A stretch of DNA of 64,000 bases, from NCBI RefSeq assembly GCF_903645285.1, contig NZ_CAHJXN010000004.1:405049-469048 (forward strand), read 5' to 3'. Position 1 is the first letter of the stretch. Every line of letters begins with the position of its first letter. The DNA comes from Streptococcus thalassemiae. Its GTDB lineage: Bacteria; Bacillota; Bacilli; Lactobacillales; Streptococcaceae. Below, in pieces: positions 45,779 through 54,801 of the stretch. Below the pieces are notes generated by a model. That model was given only the letters and a program-made list of their open reading frames with translations, was not told the DNA's origin and ran no database searches. A program made the position numbers and the translations under genes.

Positions 45779-46448
45779 GCTTCAGTCCGTACCCTATCCC
45801 TTTCTTGGTCTCGATAAATCCTACCAAGCCCTGCTCTTCCAATTTTTTACGCAAACGAGCCACATTGACAGAGAGCGTATTGTCATCAATGAAAAAGTCA
45901 CTGTTCCAAAGCTCCCGCATCAGGTCATCACGCGCTACAATATTGCCCGCATGCTCAAATAAAACGCGTAAAATCTGGAATTCGTTCTTGGTCAAATTCA
46001 AGACTTGCCCTTGATAATGTAAATCCATTGATTTGGTATTGAGGATAACACCGGCATATTCCAGTAAACTCTCGTCACGCCCAAACTCATAGGAACGACG
46101 CAACAAGCCCTGAACCTTGGCTAAAAGAACCTGCTGGTCAAAAGGCTTGGTCACAAAGTCATCCGCGCCCATATTGATTGCCATGACAATATCCATAGCC
46201 TGGTCTCTCGAAGACAGAAACATGATAGGCACCTTGGAAATCTTGCGGATTTCCTGACACCAGTGATAGCCATTAAACAAGGGCAAACCAATATCCATGA
46301 GGACCAGATGAGGTTCCGACTGAACAAATAGACTCAAAACTTCCATAAAGTCTTCTACCAAGACCACTTCAAATCCCCATTCAGAGAGCATTTTTCCGAC
46401 TTGTTGACGAATAACCTGATCATCTTCTACTAATAAAATCTTGTGCAT
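45771..46448 (-). CDS. OmpR-family response regulator, partner of the BceS-like kinase
   Basis: A 225-residue regulator starting MHKILLVEDD at ATG 46448 with an AAAGGAGA site. Receiver domain with Asp52 (LVLMDIGLP), Lys in FVTKPFD, and a C-terminal winged helix with LTKNEFQIL and DDNTLSVNVARLRKKL. Co-transcribed with the kinase. Targets are expected to be an antimicrobial-peptide or bacitracin ABC transporter located elsewhere, since none of BceAB type is adjacent. Confidence 0.92.
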   Translation of the reverse strand: MHKILLVEDDQVIRQQVGKMLSEWGFEVVLVEDFMEVLSLFVQSEPHLVLMDIGLPLFNGYHWCQEIRKISKVPIMFLSSRDQAMDIVMAINMGADDFVTKPFDQQVLLAKVQGLLRRSYEFGRDESLLEYAGVILNTKSMDLHYQGQVLNLTKNEFQILRVLFEHAGNIVARDDLMRELWNSDFFIDDNTLSVNVARLRKKLEEQGLVGFIETKKGIGYGLKHA

Positions 46449-46603
46449 CTGATTCTCCTTTGCTATTATTATAACAGATTTTTCCATGCTAGAAGGCCAG
46501 AAACTGAATTTGACATAGCTTGTTTTTAGCCAACATAGTGAGGCAATCCTAGTAGCTAATTTGAGGGAAATTTGATAAGATAAATAAAAAGAAAGGAGCT
46601 TTT

Positions 46604-47677
46604 ATGACCAATATTTTTGACTATCTGAAAGATGTCGCACACGCTTCCTTTTACGACCTTCCATTGAATGAGTTAGACATTCTAGCCTTAACAGAAACCA
46701 CCTACTTACCCTTTTATAATCTGATCTCCACAAGTCCTCAGCGACTTTTAGACCTGGCACCTCAGGTTCCAAGGGATCCCAACATGTTGACCAACAAAAA
46801 TCGCCTCCAACTATTGGATGAGCTATCTCAACACAAGCGCTTCAAAAATTGCAAACTCTCCCATTTTATCAACGACATCGACCCTGAGCTGCAAAAGCAG
46901 TTTGCGGCTATGACCTACCGCCTCACTCTCGATACCTATCTGATTGTCTTTCGTGGGACTGATGACAGTATCATTGGCTGGAAGGAAGATTTTCACCTGA
47001 CCTATATGAAGGAAATTCCTGCTCAAAAGCACGCTCTCCGCTATTTAAAGAACTTTTTTGCCCAACATCCTAAGCAAAAGGTCATTCTGGCTGGGCATTC
47101 CAAGGGAGGAAATCTAGCCATCTATGCTGCTAGCCAAATTGAGCAAAGTTTGCAGGATCAAATCACAGCAGTTTATACCTTTGATGCGCCTGGTCTCCAC
47201 AAAGAACTGACACAAACTGAGGACTATCAAAGGATAATGGATAGAACCAAGGTCTTCATCCCACAAGGTTCCATTATCGGTATGATGATGGAAATCCCTA
47301 ACCACCAAATCATCGTGCACAGTACTGCCTTTGGTGGTATCGCCCAGCACGATACATTTAGTTGGCAGATTGAGGACAAACACTTCATTCAACTGGACAA
47401 GACCAACAGTGATAGCCAACAAGTTGACACAACCTTCAAGGAGTGGGTGGCCACAGTCCCTGATGAGGAACTCCAGCTCTATTTCGACCTCTTCTTTGGC
47501 ACCATTCTTGATGCTGGTATCACCTCTATCAATGACTTGGCTTCCTTAAAGGCGATTGAACACATTCATCATCTCTTTGTCCAAGCGCAATCCCTCACTC
47601 CAGAAGAAAGGGAAACCATGGGACGCCTCACCCAGTTATTGATTGATACCCGTTACCAAGCCTGGAAAAATAGGTAA
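46604..47677 (+). CDS. DUF2974 (Mbeg1-like) alpha/beta-hydrolase
   Basis: A 357-residue cytosolic hydrolase of the lipase-like DUF2974 family. The nucleophile Ser lies in LAGHSKGGNLAIYAAS (GxSxG as GHSKG), an oxyanion region in FRGTDDSIIGW, the acid Asp probably in YTFDAPGLH and a His in IVHSTAFGG or TAFGGIAQHD. No signal peptide. Function unknown; related proteins are annotated as lipases without proof. Its terminator is split by a BOX element. Confidence 0.82.
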   Translation: MTNIFDYLKDVAHASFYDLPLNELDILALTETTYLPFYNLISTSPQRLLDLAPQVPRDPNMLTNKNRLQLLDELSQHKRFKNCKLSHFINDIDPELQKQFAAMTYRLTLDTYLIVFRGTDDSIIGWKEDFHLTYMKEIPAQKHALRYLKNFFAQHPKQKVILAGHSKGGNLAIYAASQIEQSLQDQITAVYTFDAPGLHKELTQTEDYQRIMDRTKVFIPQGSIIGMMMEIPNHQIIVHSTAFGGIAQHDTFSWQIEDKHFIQLDKTNSDSQQVDTTFKEWVATVPDEELQLYFDLFFGTILDAGITSINDLASLKAIEHIHHLFVQAQSLTPEERETMGRLTQLLIDTRYQAWKNR

Positions 47678-47679
47678 AA

Positions 47680-47867
47680 AGCTTATGAAAAGGTAATACT
47701 CTTCGAAAATCTCTTCAAACCACGTCAGCGTCGCCTTACCGTATATATGTGACTGACTTTGTCAGTCTTATCTACAACCTCAAAGCGGTGCTTTGAGCAA
47801 CCTGCGGCTAGCTTCCTAGTTTGCTTTTTGATTTTCATTGAGTATAAAAACCTTCTCATAAGCTTTT
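47680..47867. terminator. Bidirectional terminator split by a BOX element
   Basis: AAAGCTTATGAAAAGG (to 47693) and CCTTCTCATAAGCTTTT (from 47850) are complementary with one mismatch, A-rich before and T-rich after. The BOX element 47696-47845 occupies the loop. Without it the arms would form an ordinary 14-bp terminator between two convergent genes. Confidence 0.75.
47696..47845 (+). repeat. BOX element with boxA-boxB-boxC
   Basis: boxA begins ATACTCTTCGAAAATCTCTT, boxB CTGACTTTGTCAGTCTTATC...GCTTTGAG and boxC ends TTGATTTTCATTGAGTAT. One boxB unit, near-consensus. Confidence 0.93.
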
Positions 47868-47884
47868 TTATTTTAAAGAAAAAA

Positions 47885-48322
47885 TTACTCCTTCATCTGA
47901 CTCTCTGCATCGGCCACGACTTGTTCTAGACTGGTCTGACCAAGCTCAGCCTCCATAGCCAGCTGGATTCTCTCCAACTTTTGATCCAAAACCTCATGAA
48001 TATGAGCTCCGACTGGGCAATTTGGATTCGGATTGTCATGGAAACTGAAGAGTTGACCAGTCTTACCAAGACACTCAACCGCCTGATAAACATCTAATAG
48101 ACTAATGTCTTTAAGATCCTTAACAATCTCTGTTCCGCCCGTTCCACGCGCTACTGAAATCAGCTCTGCCTTCTTCAACTGGGACAAGGTTTTTCTGATA
48201 ATGACAGGATTGACCCCGACACTAGCAGCCAGAAAATCACTGGTCACCTTGCTTTCCTTCCCCTCTAGGGCAATGATTATCAGCATATGAGTCGCAATGG
48301 TAAATCTACTTGGAATTTGCAT
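47885..48322 (-). CDS. Rrf2 family transcriptional regulator
   Basis: A 145-residue Rrf2 protein. Winged helix with DFLAASVGVNPVIIRKTLSQLKKAELI and the wing GTGGTEI. The usual three cluster Cys are reduced: only one Cys in AVECLG and one in NPNCPVG are near the expected region, so cluster binding is uncertain; it looks like the YwnA/NsrR-unlike branch. Divergent from nothing; downstream of the phosphoesterase gene in the same direction. Likely a redox or nitrosative regulator, but this is inference. Confidence 0.87.
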   Translation of the reverse strand: MQIPSRFTIATHMLIIIALEGKESKVTSDFLAASVGVNPVIIRKTLSQLKKAELISVARGTGGTEIVKDLKDISLLDVYQAVECLGKTGQLFSFHDNPNPNCPVGAHIHEVLDQKLERIQLAMEAELGQTSLEQVVADAESQMKE

Positions 48323-48397
48323 CCTCTTCTCCTTTTTACGAGGCTACCCTGCCTCTACTCTTCTTTTTCTATTATTATACCCTTTTTAGTTGTAATG

Positions 48398-49240
48398 TCA
48401 ATCGTTACCACTTTTCAACCAGGCATCTAATTCCCTATCATAGCCCTCTTTCTGGGCCAATTCTCTCAGAAATTCCTGATGATGAGTATGGTGGATACCA
48501 TTGACCAGACTTTCATAGTAAACCTCAAAATAGGGAAGTTTGAGGTCTTTAGCCAACTTCAATTCAGCTGCCACATCGTAGTCTACCCGTCGGAAGTCCA
48601 TATCTACCAAGCCCTTGTCATCAAACTCCAAAACCATATACTGGGCTCGCAAGTCCTTCCGCAACTGGGCATCTAAAAAGAAAGGTTGCCCAATCGAACC
48701 CGGATTGACAATCAATTGCCCACCAGTCCCGTAACGAAGTAACTGCTGGTGAATATGACCATAAACAGCAATATCACAAGGGGGATTGATCACCAAGCGG
48801 TCAAAATCCTCTTGCGCTCCAGTATGAATCAACTCTCGCCCCCAGTTCTTATCAGGCAGATGGTGGCTAATTCCCACCGTCAAATCCCCAAACTGACGAT
48901 GAAGCTGGAGAGGTTGATTGTGGAGCAGTTCAATTTCTTCTAGGGAAATTTCCTCTAAAACATACTGGCACTGGCGCAAGAGATAGCGTTGACTGGGGCG
49001 AGTACTATCCAATTCCTTACGGACACCATGCCAAAGACTGTCTTCCCAGTTTCCCAAAACTCTAGCCGTAATCGGTAGTTGAGCCAACAAGTCCAAAATC
49101 CTTCTACGCCCTGTCCCTGGCATGAGAATATCTCCCAAAAGCCAGTATTCATCCACTCCTAGCTGCCGAGCATCTGCCAAAACAGCCTCCAAGGCGGTGG
49201 TATTCCCATGAATATCTGAAAGAAGAGCTATTTTCGTCAT
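48398..49240 (-). CDS. Calcineurin-like metallophosphoesterase
   Basis: A 280-residue phosphoesterase from ATG 49240 (AGGAG site; a further ATG six bases upstream overlaps that site). Metal ligands: LLSDIHGNTTAL (D-x-H), LLGDILMPG (GD), LGNWED (GNxE/D), ISHHLP, and VYGHIHQQLLRY (GHxH). This set matches the YfcE/YwpJ-like phosphodiesterases. Substrate unknown. No membrane segments. It lies back to back with psaR across a short divergent promoter region. Confidence 0.88.
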   Translation of the reverse strand: MTKIALLSDIHGNTTALEAVLADARQLGVDEYWLLGDILMPGTGRRRILDLLAQLPITARVLGNWEDSLWHGVRKELDSTRPSQRYLLRQCQYVLEEISLEEIELLHNQPLQLHRQFGDLTVGISHHLPDKNWGRELIHTGAQEDFDRLVINPPCDIAVYGHIHQQLLRYGTGGQLIVNPGSIGQPFFLDAQLRKDLRAQYMVLEFDDKGLVDMDFRRVDYDVAAELKLAKDLKLPYFEVYYESLVNGIHHTHHQEFLRELAQKEGYDRELDAWLKSGND

Positions 49241-49351
49241 ATCCATCTCCTCGTTTTTTCTCTTGCAATAAGTATAACATAAAAAGTCACAGCTAGAGAA
49301 ATCTAGCTTTTTTTGATATACTAGATAAAGATATTAGACAAGAGGAAGCGA

Positions 49352-50002
49352 ATGACCCCGAATAAAGAAGACTATCTAAAATGTATTTATGAAATTGGCA
49401 TAGACCTGCATAAAATTACCAACAAGGAAATTGCGGCTCGTATGCAAGTCTCTCCCCCTGCCGTAACTGAAATGATTAAACGGATGAAAAGTGAAAACCT
49501 CATCCTTAAGGACAAGGAATGTGGCTATCTACTGACAGACCTCGGACTCAAACTGGTCTCTGAGCTCTATCGTAAGCACCGCTTGATTGAAGTTTTTCTA
49601 GTTCATCATTTAGACTATACGAGTGACCAGATTCACGAAGAAGCTGAGGTCTTGGAACATACTGTCTCTGACCTGTTCGTGGAAAGACTGGATAAACTAC
49701 TAGGTTTCCCTAAAACCTGCCCCCACGGAGGAACCATTCCTGCCAAGGGAGAACTCCTAGTTGAAATCAATACCCTGCCACTAGCTGACATCAAGGAAGC
49801 TGGCTCCTATCGCCTAACTCGGGTGCACGATAGTTTTGACATTCTCCATTATCTGGACAAGCACTCACTTCACATCGGTGACCAGCTCCAAGTCAAGCAG
49901 TTTGATGGCTTCAGCAACACCTTCACTATCCTTAGTAAAGATGAGGATTTACAAGTAGGTATGGACATTGCAAAACAACTCTATGTCGAAAAAATCAACT
50001 AA
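49352..50002 (+). CDS. psaR: Manganese-dependent repressor PsaR
   Basis: A 216-residue DtxR/MntR-family regulator: N-terminal winged helix (NKEIAARMQVSPPAVTEMIKRMKSENLI), dimer/metal domain with HRLIEVFLVHHL, HEEAEVLEHTVS and CPHGGTIP, and a C-terminal SH3-like FeoA domain. With Mn2+ it represses psaBCA; zinc relieves repression. Its operator is visible at 56811-56830. Terminator at 50023-50055. Confidence 0.94.
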   Translation: MTPNKEDYLKCIYEIGIDLHKITNKEIAARMQVSPPAVTEMIKRMKSENLILKDKECGYLLTDLGLKLVSELYRKHRLIEVFLVHHLDYTSDQIHEEAEVLEHTVSDLFVERLDKLLGFPKTCPHGGTIPAKGELLVEINTLPLADIKEAGSYRLTRVHDSFDILHYLDKHSLHIGDQLQVKQFDGFSNTFTILSKDEDLQVGMDIAKQLYVEKIN

Positions 50003-50022
50003 TTTCTCAAGTCCCCTACCAC

Positions 50023-50055
50023 CCCTGAAAGTTTGATTTTCAGGGTTTTCTTATC
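50023..50055 (+). terminator. Terminator of psaR
   Basis: CCCTGAAA-GTTTGA-TTTTCAGGG followed by TTTTC. Confidence 0.82.
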
Positions 50056-50076
50056 TATTTTTTGTATCAAAAACAA

Positions 50077-50115
50077 TGGTAAACGCTTTCATTCTTTAAC
50101 TAAATATTGTATAAT
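50077..50115 (+). promoter_or_regulatory. cre-like site and -10 of the small membrane protein gene
   Basis: TGGTAAACGCTTTCAT at 50077-50092 matches the CcpA cre consensus WTGNAARCGNWWWCAW at 15 of 16 positions. It covers the -35 region of a promoter with -10 TATAAT at 50110-50115, the arrangement for catabolite repression. Confidence 0.65.
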
Positions 50116-50165
50116 AACTATATACAATATTACGTCACCAACAGATGAAAACAGGAGGGTTTATC

Positions 50166-50579
50166 ATGAAAAACATCATCTTCATCAAAACTATTCAACT
50201 CCTTGTCATTGATGGAATCATGTTGGCATTTTTGACATTTAAAGAAGGGCTTACTTGGGATTGGATTTTAATTTATAGCGGTTGGCTCATTTTCTTTCAT
50301 CCTGTGCTATTGACCTATCTTTCTAACCAGCTTTGTGACCACTTTAGTCAACTCTATTCTCAGATTAGACCGAGATTCTGGCGATTTGCCTTACAAATCC
50401 TCCTCTGGGATAGCCTGATGATTCTCTCCTTGATATGTTTAAGTAGCATCCCACTTTTCCTTCAGGGAACTCTCCTCATCCTAGGACATCTCATACTTTC
50501 CTATCACATAAGCCAAAGCCTGAAAAGAGACTTCCCAAAAGCCTATCAGGAACCGATTTCATTTTGGGGTATTTTATGA
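50166..50579 (+). CDS. Membrane protein, probably catabolite-repressed
   Basis: A 137-residue protein starting MKNIIFIKTIQLLVIDGIM at ATG 50166 with an AGGAGGG site. Four hydrophobic segments, no recognisable catalytic motif. It is preceded by a cre-like site, so it is likely expressed when glucose is scarce. I do not know the family. Bidirectional terminator with dtd at 50585-50620. Confidence 0.75.
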   Translation: MKNIIFIKTIQLLVIDGIMLAFLTFKEGLTWDWILIYSGWLIFFHPVLLTYLSNQLCDHFSQLYSQIRPRFWRFALQILLWDSLMILSLICLSSIPLFLQGTLLILGHLILSYHISQSLKRDFPKAYQEPISFWGIL

Positions 50580-50584
50580 TAGAT

Positions 50585-50620
50585 GAGAAAGACCAAGCCG
50601 GCTGGGCTTGGTCTTTCTTA
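50585..50620. terminator. Bidirectional terminator
   Basis: GAAAGACCAAGCC-GGCTG-GGCTTGGTCTTTC between the convergent membrane-protein gene and dtd. Confidence 0.88.
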
Positions 50621-51061
50621 TCTATTTTTAGTATCTAGGATAATGGTAACTGGCCCATCATTGACCAGCTCAACCTGCATATCCGCTCCAAAAATACCTG
50701 TCTGAACGGGCACTTCTTGCGCTAATTTTTGATTGAATGCATCATAGAAGTCTGATGCAATATCAGGCTTGGCTGCCCCTGTAAAGGCTGGACGATTGCC
50801 TTTCTTGGTATCCGCAAAGAGGGTAAACTGAGAAATAGAGAGGATTTCTCCTTCAATATCTTTGACAGACAGGTTCATCTTGCCTTCTGCATCTGAAAAA
50901 ATCCGCATGTTGACCAGTTTTCTCACGGCATAGTCCAAATCTTCCTCTTGGTCCTCTGGTCCAACTCCAACCAGCAATAAGAGTCCCTGATTGATTTTTC
51001 CCTGAACCTGACCTTCGATACTCACTTGGGCTTTTTTAACCCGTTGGATAATGATTTTCAT
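50618..51061 (-). CDS. dtd: D-aminoacyl-tRNA deacylase
   Basis: A 147-residue DTD that removes D-amino acids (and glycine) mischarged on tRNA. The diagnostic [17 protein letters not shown] and the C-terminal cross-subunit GPVTIILD (Gly-cisPro motif region) are present. It lies 29 bases downstream of relA; relA-dtd is a conserved pair in Firmicutes. Confidence 0.95.
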   Translation of the reverse strand: MKIIIQRVKKAQVSIEGQVQGKINQGLLLLVGVGPEDQEEDLDYAVRKLVNMRIFSDAEGKMNLSVKDIEGEILSISQFTLFADTKKGNRPAFTGAAKPDIASDFYDAFNQKLAQEVPVQTGIFGADMQVELVNDGPVTIILDTKNR

Positions 51062-51090
51062 AATAGCCTTTCTAGTAAGAGCTAGGCCAA

Positions 51091-53313
51091 TTAGCCATTG
51101 GTCCGTTTGACAGAATAGACTTCTGGCACACTCTTAATCTTGTCCACAACCGTGGTTAACGTCGAGAGGTTAGCAATACCAAAGGATACATGGATATTAG
51201 CAAATTTCATATCCTTGGTTGGTTGAGCGTTAACTGTTGAGATATTCTTGGTTGTGTTTGAAAGAACTTGCAGTACATCGTTCAACAGTCCTGTACGGTT
51301 GAGGCCGTAAATATCGATATGGGCCATATACTCCTTATTTGAGCTAGAGTACTGGTCTTCCCACTCCACATCAAGGAGACGTTGCTCGTAGTTTTCTTGG
51401 GCACGCAGGTTCATACAGTCCACACGGTGAATAGCCACACCACGACCCTTGGTGATATAGCCAACAATATCGTCACCAGGAACGGGATTACAACACTTGG
51501 CAATCCGCACTAGGAGACCTGAGGCTCCTTCAATGACCACACCACCCTCATGCTTAACCTTGAGGGTTTCTTTATTTTCAACCTTGATCTCGCCACCTTT
51601 GACAAGTTCTTCTGCCTCAGCCTTGGCCTTGGCACGTTCTTCTTCACGGCGTTCCTTTTCAGTCAGACGGTTAAAGACGGTAATGGCACCGATTTCCCCG
51701 AAACCAATGGCCGCAAAGAGGGATTCTTCTGTCTTGTAGCTGGTCTTTTGCAGAACTTGATCCATGTGGCGCTTGTCCATAAATTTATTGGCCACATAGC
51801 CGTTTTCTTGGAACTGAGCCATCAGCATTTCACGACCCTTGTTAACGGATAATTCCTTATCTTGATTTTTAAAGAACTGACGAATCTTGTTGCGGGCCTT
51901 ACTGGTCTTGACCATATTGAGCCAATCACGGCTTGGCCCAAAGGAGTTCGGGTTAGTGACAATTTCAACCTGATCCCCTGTCTTGAGCTTGGTTGTCAGT
52001 GGAACCATACGGCCATTGACCTTGGCACCAGTCGCTTTTTCACCGACCTTGGTATGGATTTCATAGGCAAAGTCAATCGGTCCTGAATCTTTTGGAAGGG
52101 AACGGACAGCTCCATCTGGGGTAAAGACGTAAATCTCCTCAGCCAGATAGTTTTCCTTAACTGAATCCACAAATTCCTTGGCATCATCAGCCTGGTCTTG
52201 GAGCTCCATCATCTCCTTGATCCAGTTCATCCCAATAGCCGATTCCTTGCTGTTAACCTGCCCCTTAACACCTTTCTTATATGCCCAGTGAGCCGCAACT
52301 CCGTACTCAGCCACCTCGTGCATGGCTTTAGTTCGAATCTGGAATTCAATCGGCCCTTTTGGCCCATAAACTGTCGTATGGATAGACTGGTAACCATTGG
52401 CCTTGCGGTTAGCGATATAATCTTTGAAACGACCAGGCATGGGTTTCCAAAGCTCATGCACATAACCAAGCATGGCATAAACATCACTTTGGGTATCCAA
52501 AATACAACGAATGGCAATCAGGTCATAGATTTCCTCAAACCGTTTTCTCTTGTCCTGCATTTTGCGGAAAATCGAGTAAATATGCTTGGGACGACCGTAA
52601 ATTTTCCCTTTTAGGTGACGATCTGTCGTATATTCCTCTAATTTTGTGACCACTTCATCCACCAAGGCCTCACGCTCTCTGCGCTTTTCCTTCATCATAT
52701 GGGTAATCTTGTAAAACTCTGTCGGATTGAGATAACGGAAAGACAGGTCTTCCAATTCCCATTTGACACTGGAAATCCCCAAACGATGGGCAAGTGGGGC
52801 ATAGATTTCCATGGTTTCTTTGGAAATGCGCTCCTGCTTGTCTTTTCGAAGGTGTTTAAGCGTCCGCATATTGTGCAAGCGGTCAGACAGTTTGACCAAG
52901 ATAACACGGATGTCCTCAGACATGGCCATGAGCATCTTGCGATGATTTTCAGCTAATTGCTCTTCGTGAGACTTGTACTTAACTTTACCAAGCTTAGTAA
53001 CCCCATCTACGATTACCCGCACATCAGGACCAAACTCCCTTTCCAAATCGTCCAAGGTCGCATCAGTATCTTCCACCACATCATGCAAGAAACCACAAGC
53101 TACCGTTACAGCATCCAGCTTGAGTTTGGCTAAAATACCTGCCACTTGGATAGGGTGAATAATGTAAGGTTCGCCAGATTTGCGATACTGGCCACTGTGG
53201 CATTCAACAGCATAGACCAAGGCCTTATGGACAAAATGAACATCCTCTTCCGTTAAATATTCTTTGGTTAAAGCGACAACTTCTTCGCCTGTTAAATTCA
53301 CTTCTTTTGGCAT
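51091..53313 (-). CDS. relA: Bifunctional (p)ppGpp synthetase/hydrolase
   Basis: A 740-residue long RSH protein. Hydrolase HD domain with the HD pair in [17 protein letters not shown], synthetase domain with [11 protein letters not shown] and EIQ-like [18 protein letters not shown] domain (about 390-450) and C-terminal zinc-finger ([13 protein letters not shown]) and ACT (about 665-740). The intact HD residues indicate that both activities are possible. In pneumococcus it is the main alarmone enzyme. First gene of relA-dtd. Confidence 0.96.
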   Translation of the reverse strand: MPKEVNLTGEEVVALTKEYLTEEDVHFVHKALVYAVECHSGQYRKSGEPYIIHPIQVAGILAKLKLDAVTVACGFLHDVVEDTDATLDDLEREFGPDVRVIVDGVTKLGKVKYKSHEEQLAENHRKMLMAMSEDIRVILVKLSDRLHNMRTLKHLRKDKQERISKETMEIYAPLAHRLGISSVKWELEDLSFRYLNPTEFYKITHMMKEKRREREALVDEVVTKLEEYTTDRHLKGKIYGRPKHIYSIFRKMQDKRKRFEEIYDLIAIRCILDTQSDVYAMLGYVHELWKPMPGRFKDYIANRKANGYQSIHTTVYGPKGPIEFQIRTKAMHEVAEYGVAAHWAYKKGVKGQVNSKESAIGMNWIKEMMELQDQADDAKEFVDSVKENYLAEEIYVFTPDGAVRSLPKDSGPIDFAYEIHTKVGEKATGAKVNGRMVPLTTKLKTGDQVEIVTNPNSFGPSRDWLNMVKTSKARNKIRQFFKNQDKELSVNKGREMLMAQFQENGYVANKFMDKRHMDQVLQKTSYKTEESLFAAIGFGEIGAITVFNRLTEKERREEERAKAKAEAEELVKGGEIKVENKETLKVKHEGGVVIEGASGLLVRIAKCCNPVPGDDIVGYITKGRGVAIHRVDCMNLRAQENYEQRLLDVEWEDQYSSSNKEYMAHIDIYGLNRTGLLNDVLQVLSNTTKNISTVNAQPTKDMKFANIHVSFGIANLSTLTTVVDKIKSVPEVYSVKRTNG

Positions 53314-53394
53314 CTCTACTCTCCAATTCTTCCTACCATTTTATCACTTTTTTAAGAATATGAAAACTAGATTGGAACAGAATAAGAAAAAAAT

Positions 53395-53436
53395 AATTCA
53401 GAATTGCTTGATAATTCTGAATTATTAGTCTATAAT
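53395..53436 (+). promoter_or_regulatory. Promoter with an inverted repeat over -35
   Basis: -35 TTGATA (53408-53413), 17-base spacer, -10 TATAAT (53431-53436). AATTCAGAATT (53395-53405) and AATTCTGAATT (53413-53423) form a perfect 11-bp inverted repeat around it. It should drive the transcript of the small secreted protein at 53658 with a leader of about 215 bases. Confidence 0.65.
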
Positions 53437-53534
53437 ATATTACGAAGTTAGATTTTAAACTTAGGTGATAGAAGGAGAGATAGAAGAACGGAAACCATAT
53501 TGTAACCGAAAGACTTTCTGACTTCCCCAATTCC

Positions 53535-53607
53535 ATTGAAGATACGAAAGATAAACGGTGGAACTCGTGTCACATACAATGGTACCTTGACTGGATTTTG
53601 GAATTAA
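53535..53607 (+). pseudogene. Possible remnant of a paralogue of the small secreted protein
   Basis: In one frame this ends INGGTRVTYNGTLTGFWN, similar in pattern to the YGGTLN...YATYEGQL end of the intact protein that follows. Upstream in that frame a stop appears and no start is visible, so it would be only a C-terminal fragment. Weakly supported. Confidence 0.3.
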
Positions 53608-53657
53608 AAATCCTCAAGATGCTTTCTTTTATCCTTTAGTTTATAAGGAGAACGCCT

Positions 53658-53918
53658 ATGAAAAAAACTGCTATTTCTATCTTTTCTCTCCTAGTGTTAG
53701 GAGTTTGCTGCCTGTTCCTATTCAGCCAGCAAAGCTATAAAAAAACAGTCGTTCAATACTATGCTAACGACCAGAACCTGCCCAATAGGATAACTTATAG
53801 TGAATATAGTGACAAACGAGAAGCCAACTACGGTGGCACTCTAAACATCACATCTATCAAACAAGCTAATGACGGAGTTTATGCAACCTATGAAGGGCAA
53901 TTGACACCTCTCCAATAG
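53658..53918 (+). CDS. Small secreted or membrane-anchored protein
   Basis: An 86-residue protein with an N-terminal signal/anchor (MKKTAISIFSLLVLGVCCLFLFS) and a polar mature part of about 60 residues. The Cys pair in GVCCLF is inside the hydrophobic stretch and does not make a convincing lipobox. The C-terminal part (YGGTLNITS...YATYEGQLTPL) is a beta-rich pattern seen in families of small streptococcal secreted proteins, some annotated as bacteriocin-like. Good AAGGAGA site, own terminator (53930-53967). Function unknown. Confidence 0.75.
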   Translation: MKKTAISIFSLLVLGVCCLFLFSQQSYKKTVVQYYANDQNLPNRITYSEYSDKREANYGGTLNITSIKQANDGVYATYEGQLTPLQ

Positions 53919-53929
53919 TGATAAATTGA

Positions 53930-53968
53930 TAACCAGCCTGTCTTCATCTAGTCATGCTGGTTTTTAAG
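53930..53968 (+). terminator. Terminator of the small secreted protein gene
   Basis: ACCAGCCTG-loop-CATGCTGGT followed by TTTT. Confidence 0.75.
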
Positions 53969-54044
53969 TTCATCCTAAATCCTTACCTATTCTCCCTAAC
54001 TGTGCTATACTTAATTTAGTACATTCTTTGTGATTGGAGCCAAT

Positions 54045-54674
54045 ATGAAAATCCATAAAACCGTGAATCCTGTTGCCTATGAAAACACCTATTACCTAGA
54101 AGGCGAAAATCACCTCATCGTTGTCGATCCTGGTAGCCATTGGGAAGCTATTCGTCAGACAATAGAGAAGATCAACAAACCGATCTGTGCCATTCTATTG
54201 ACCCATGCCCATTATGACCATATTATGAGTCTGGACTTGGTTCGCGAGACTTTTGGCAATCCTCCTGTCTATATCGCAGAGAGCGAAGCCAGCTGGCTCT
54301 ACACTCCTGTCGACAATCTCTCTGGTCTCCCTCGCCACGATGATATGGAAGATGTAGTCGCAAAACCTGCAGAACACACTTTTATCTTTCACGAAGAATA
54401 CCAACTGGAGGAATTTCGTTTCACTGTCTTGCCAACACCAGGTCACTCTATCGGCGGTGTTTCTATCGTCTTTCCGCAAGCTCATTTGGTATTAACTGGT
54501 GATGCCCTTTTCCGTGAAACCATCGGACGGACTGATCTTCCAACTGGTAGCATGGAACAACTCCTCCATAGTATCCAGACTCAACTCTTCACCCTACCAA
54601 ACTACGATGTCTATCCAGGACATGGTCCAGCTACGACCATCGCCCATGAAAAGACCTTTAATCCTTTTTTCTAG
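54045..54674 (+). CDS. Metallo-beta-lactamase fold hydrolase (glyoxalase II-like)
   Basis: A 209-residue protein from ATG 54045 (GGAG site). Zinc ligands LTHAHYDH (HxHxDH), PTPGHSIGGVS (His), LTGDALF (Asp) and YPGHGPATT (His) are complete. It resembles YcbL-type hydroxyacylglutathione hydrolases. As pneumococcus makes little glutathione itself, the substrate may be another thioester. Converges on pepO. Confidence 0.9.
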   Translation: MKIHKTVNPVAYENTYYLEGENHLIVVDPGSHWEAIRQTIEKINKPICAILLTHAHYDHIMSLDLVRETFGNPPVYIAESEASWLYTPVDNLSGLPRHDDMEDVVAKPAEHTFIFHEEYQLEEFRFTVLPTPGHSIGGVSIVFPQAHLVLTGDALFRETIGRTDLPTGSMEQLLHSIQTQLFTLPNYDVYPGHGPATTIAHEKTFNPFF

Positions 54675-54734
54675 TAAAATGATGACAATCAATAGCACAA
54701 TTTAAGTAAACTATCCAGCAAATCTTTCTATTAC

Positions 54735-54780
54735 AAAAGGCATCCTATCATGGTTTTCACACCTGATTGGATGCCTTTTT
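54735..54780. terminator. Bidirectional terminator, family member 3
   Basis: AAAAGGCATCCTATCATGG pairs with CCTGATTGGATGCCTTTTT between the convergent MBL gene and pepO; related to 22087-22134 and 42431-42475. Confidence 0.85.
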
Positions 54781-54801
54781 CTGATGACTAGATTTTTTGC
54801 A

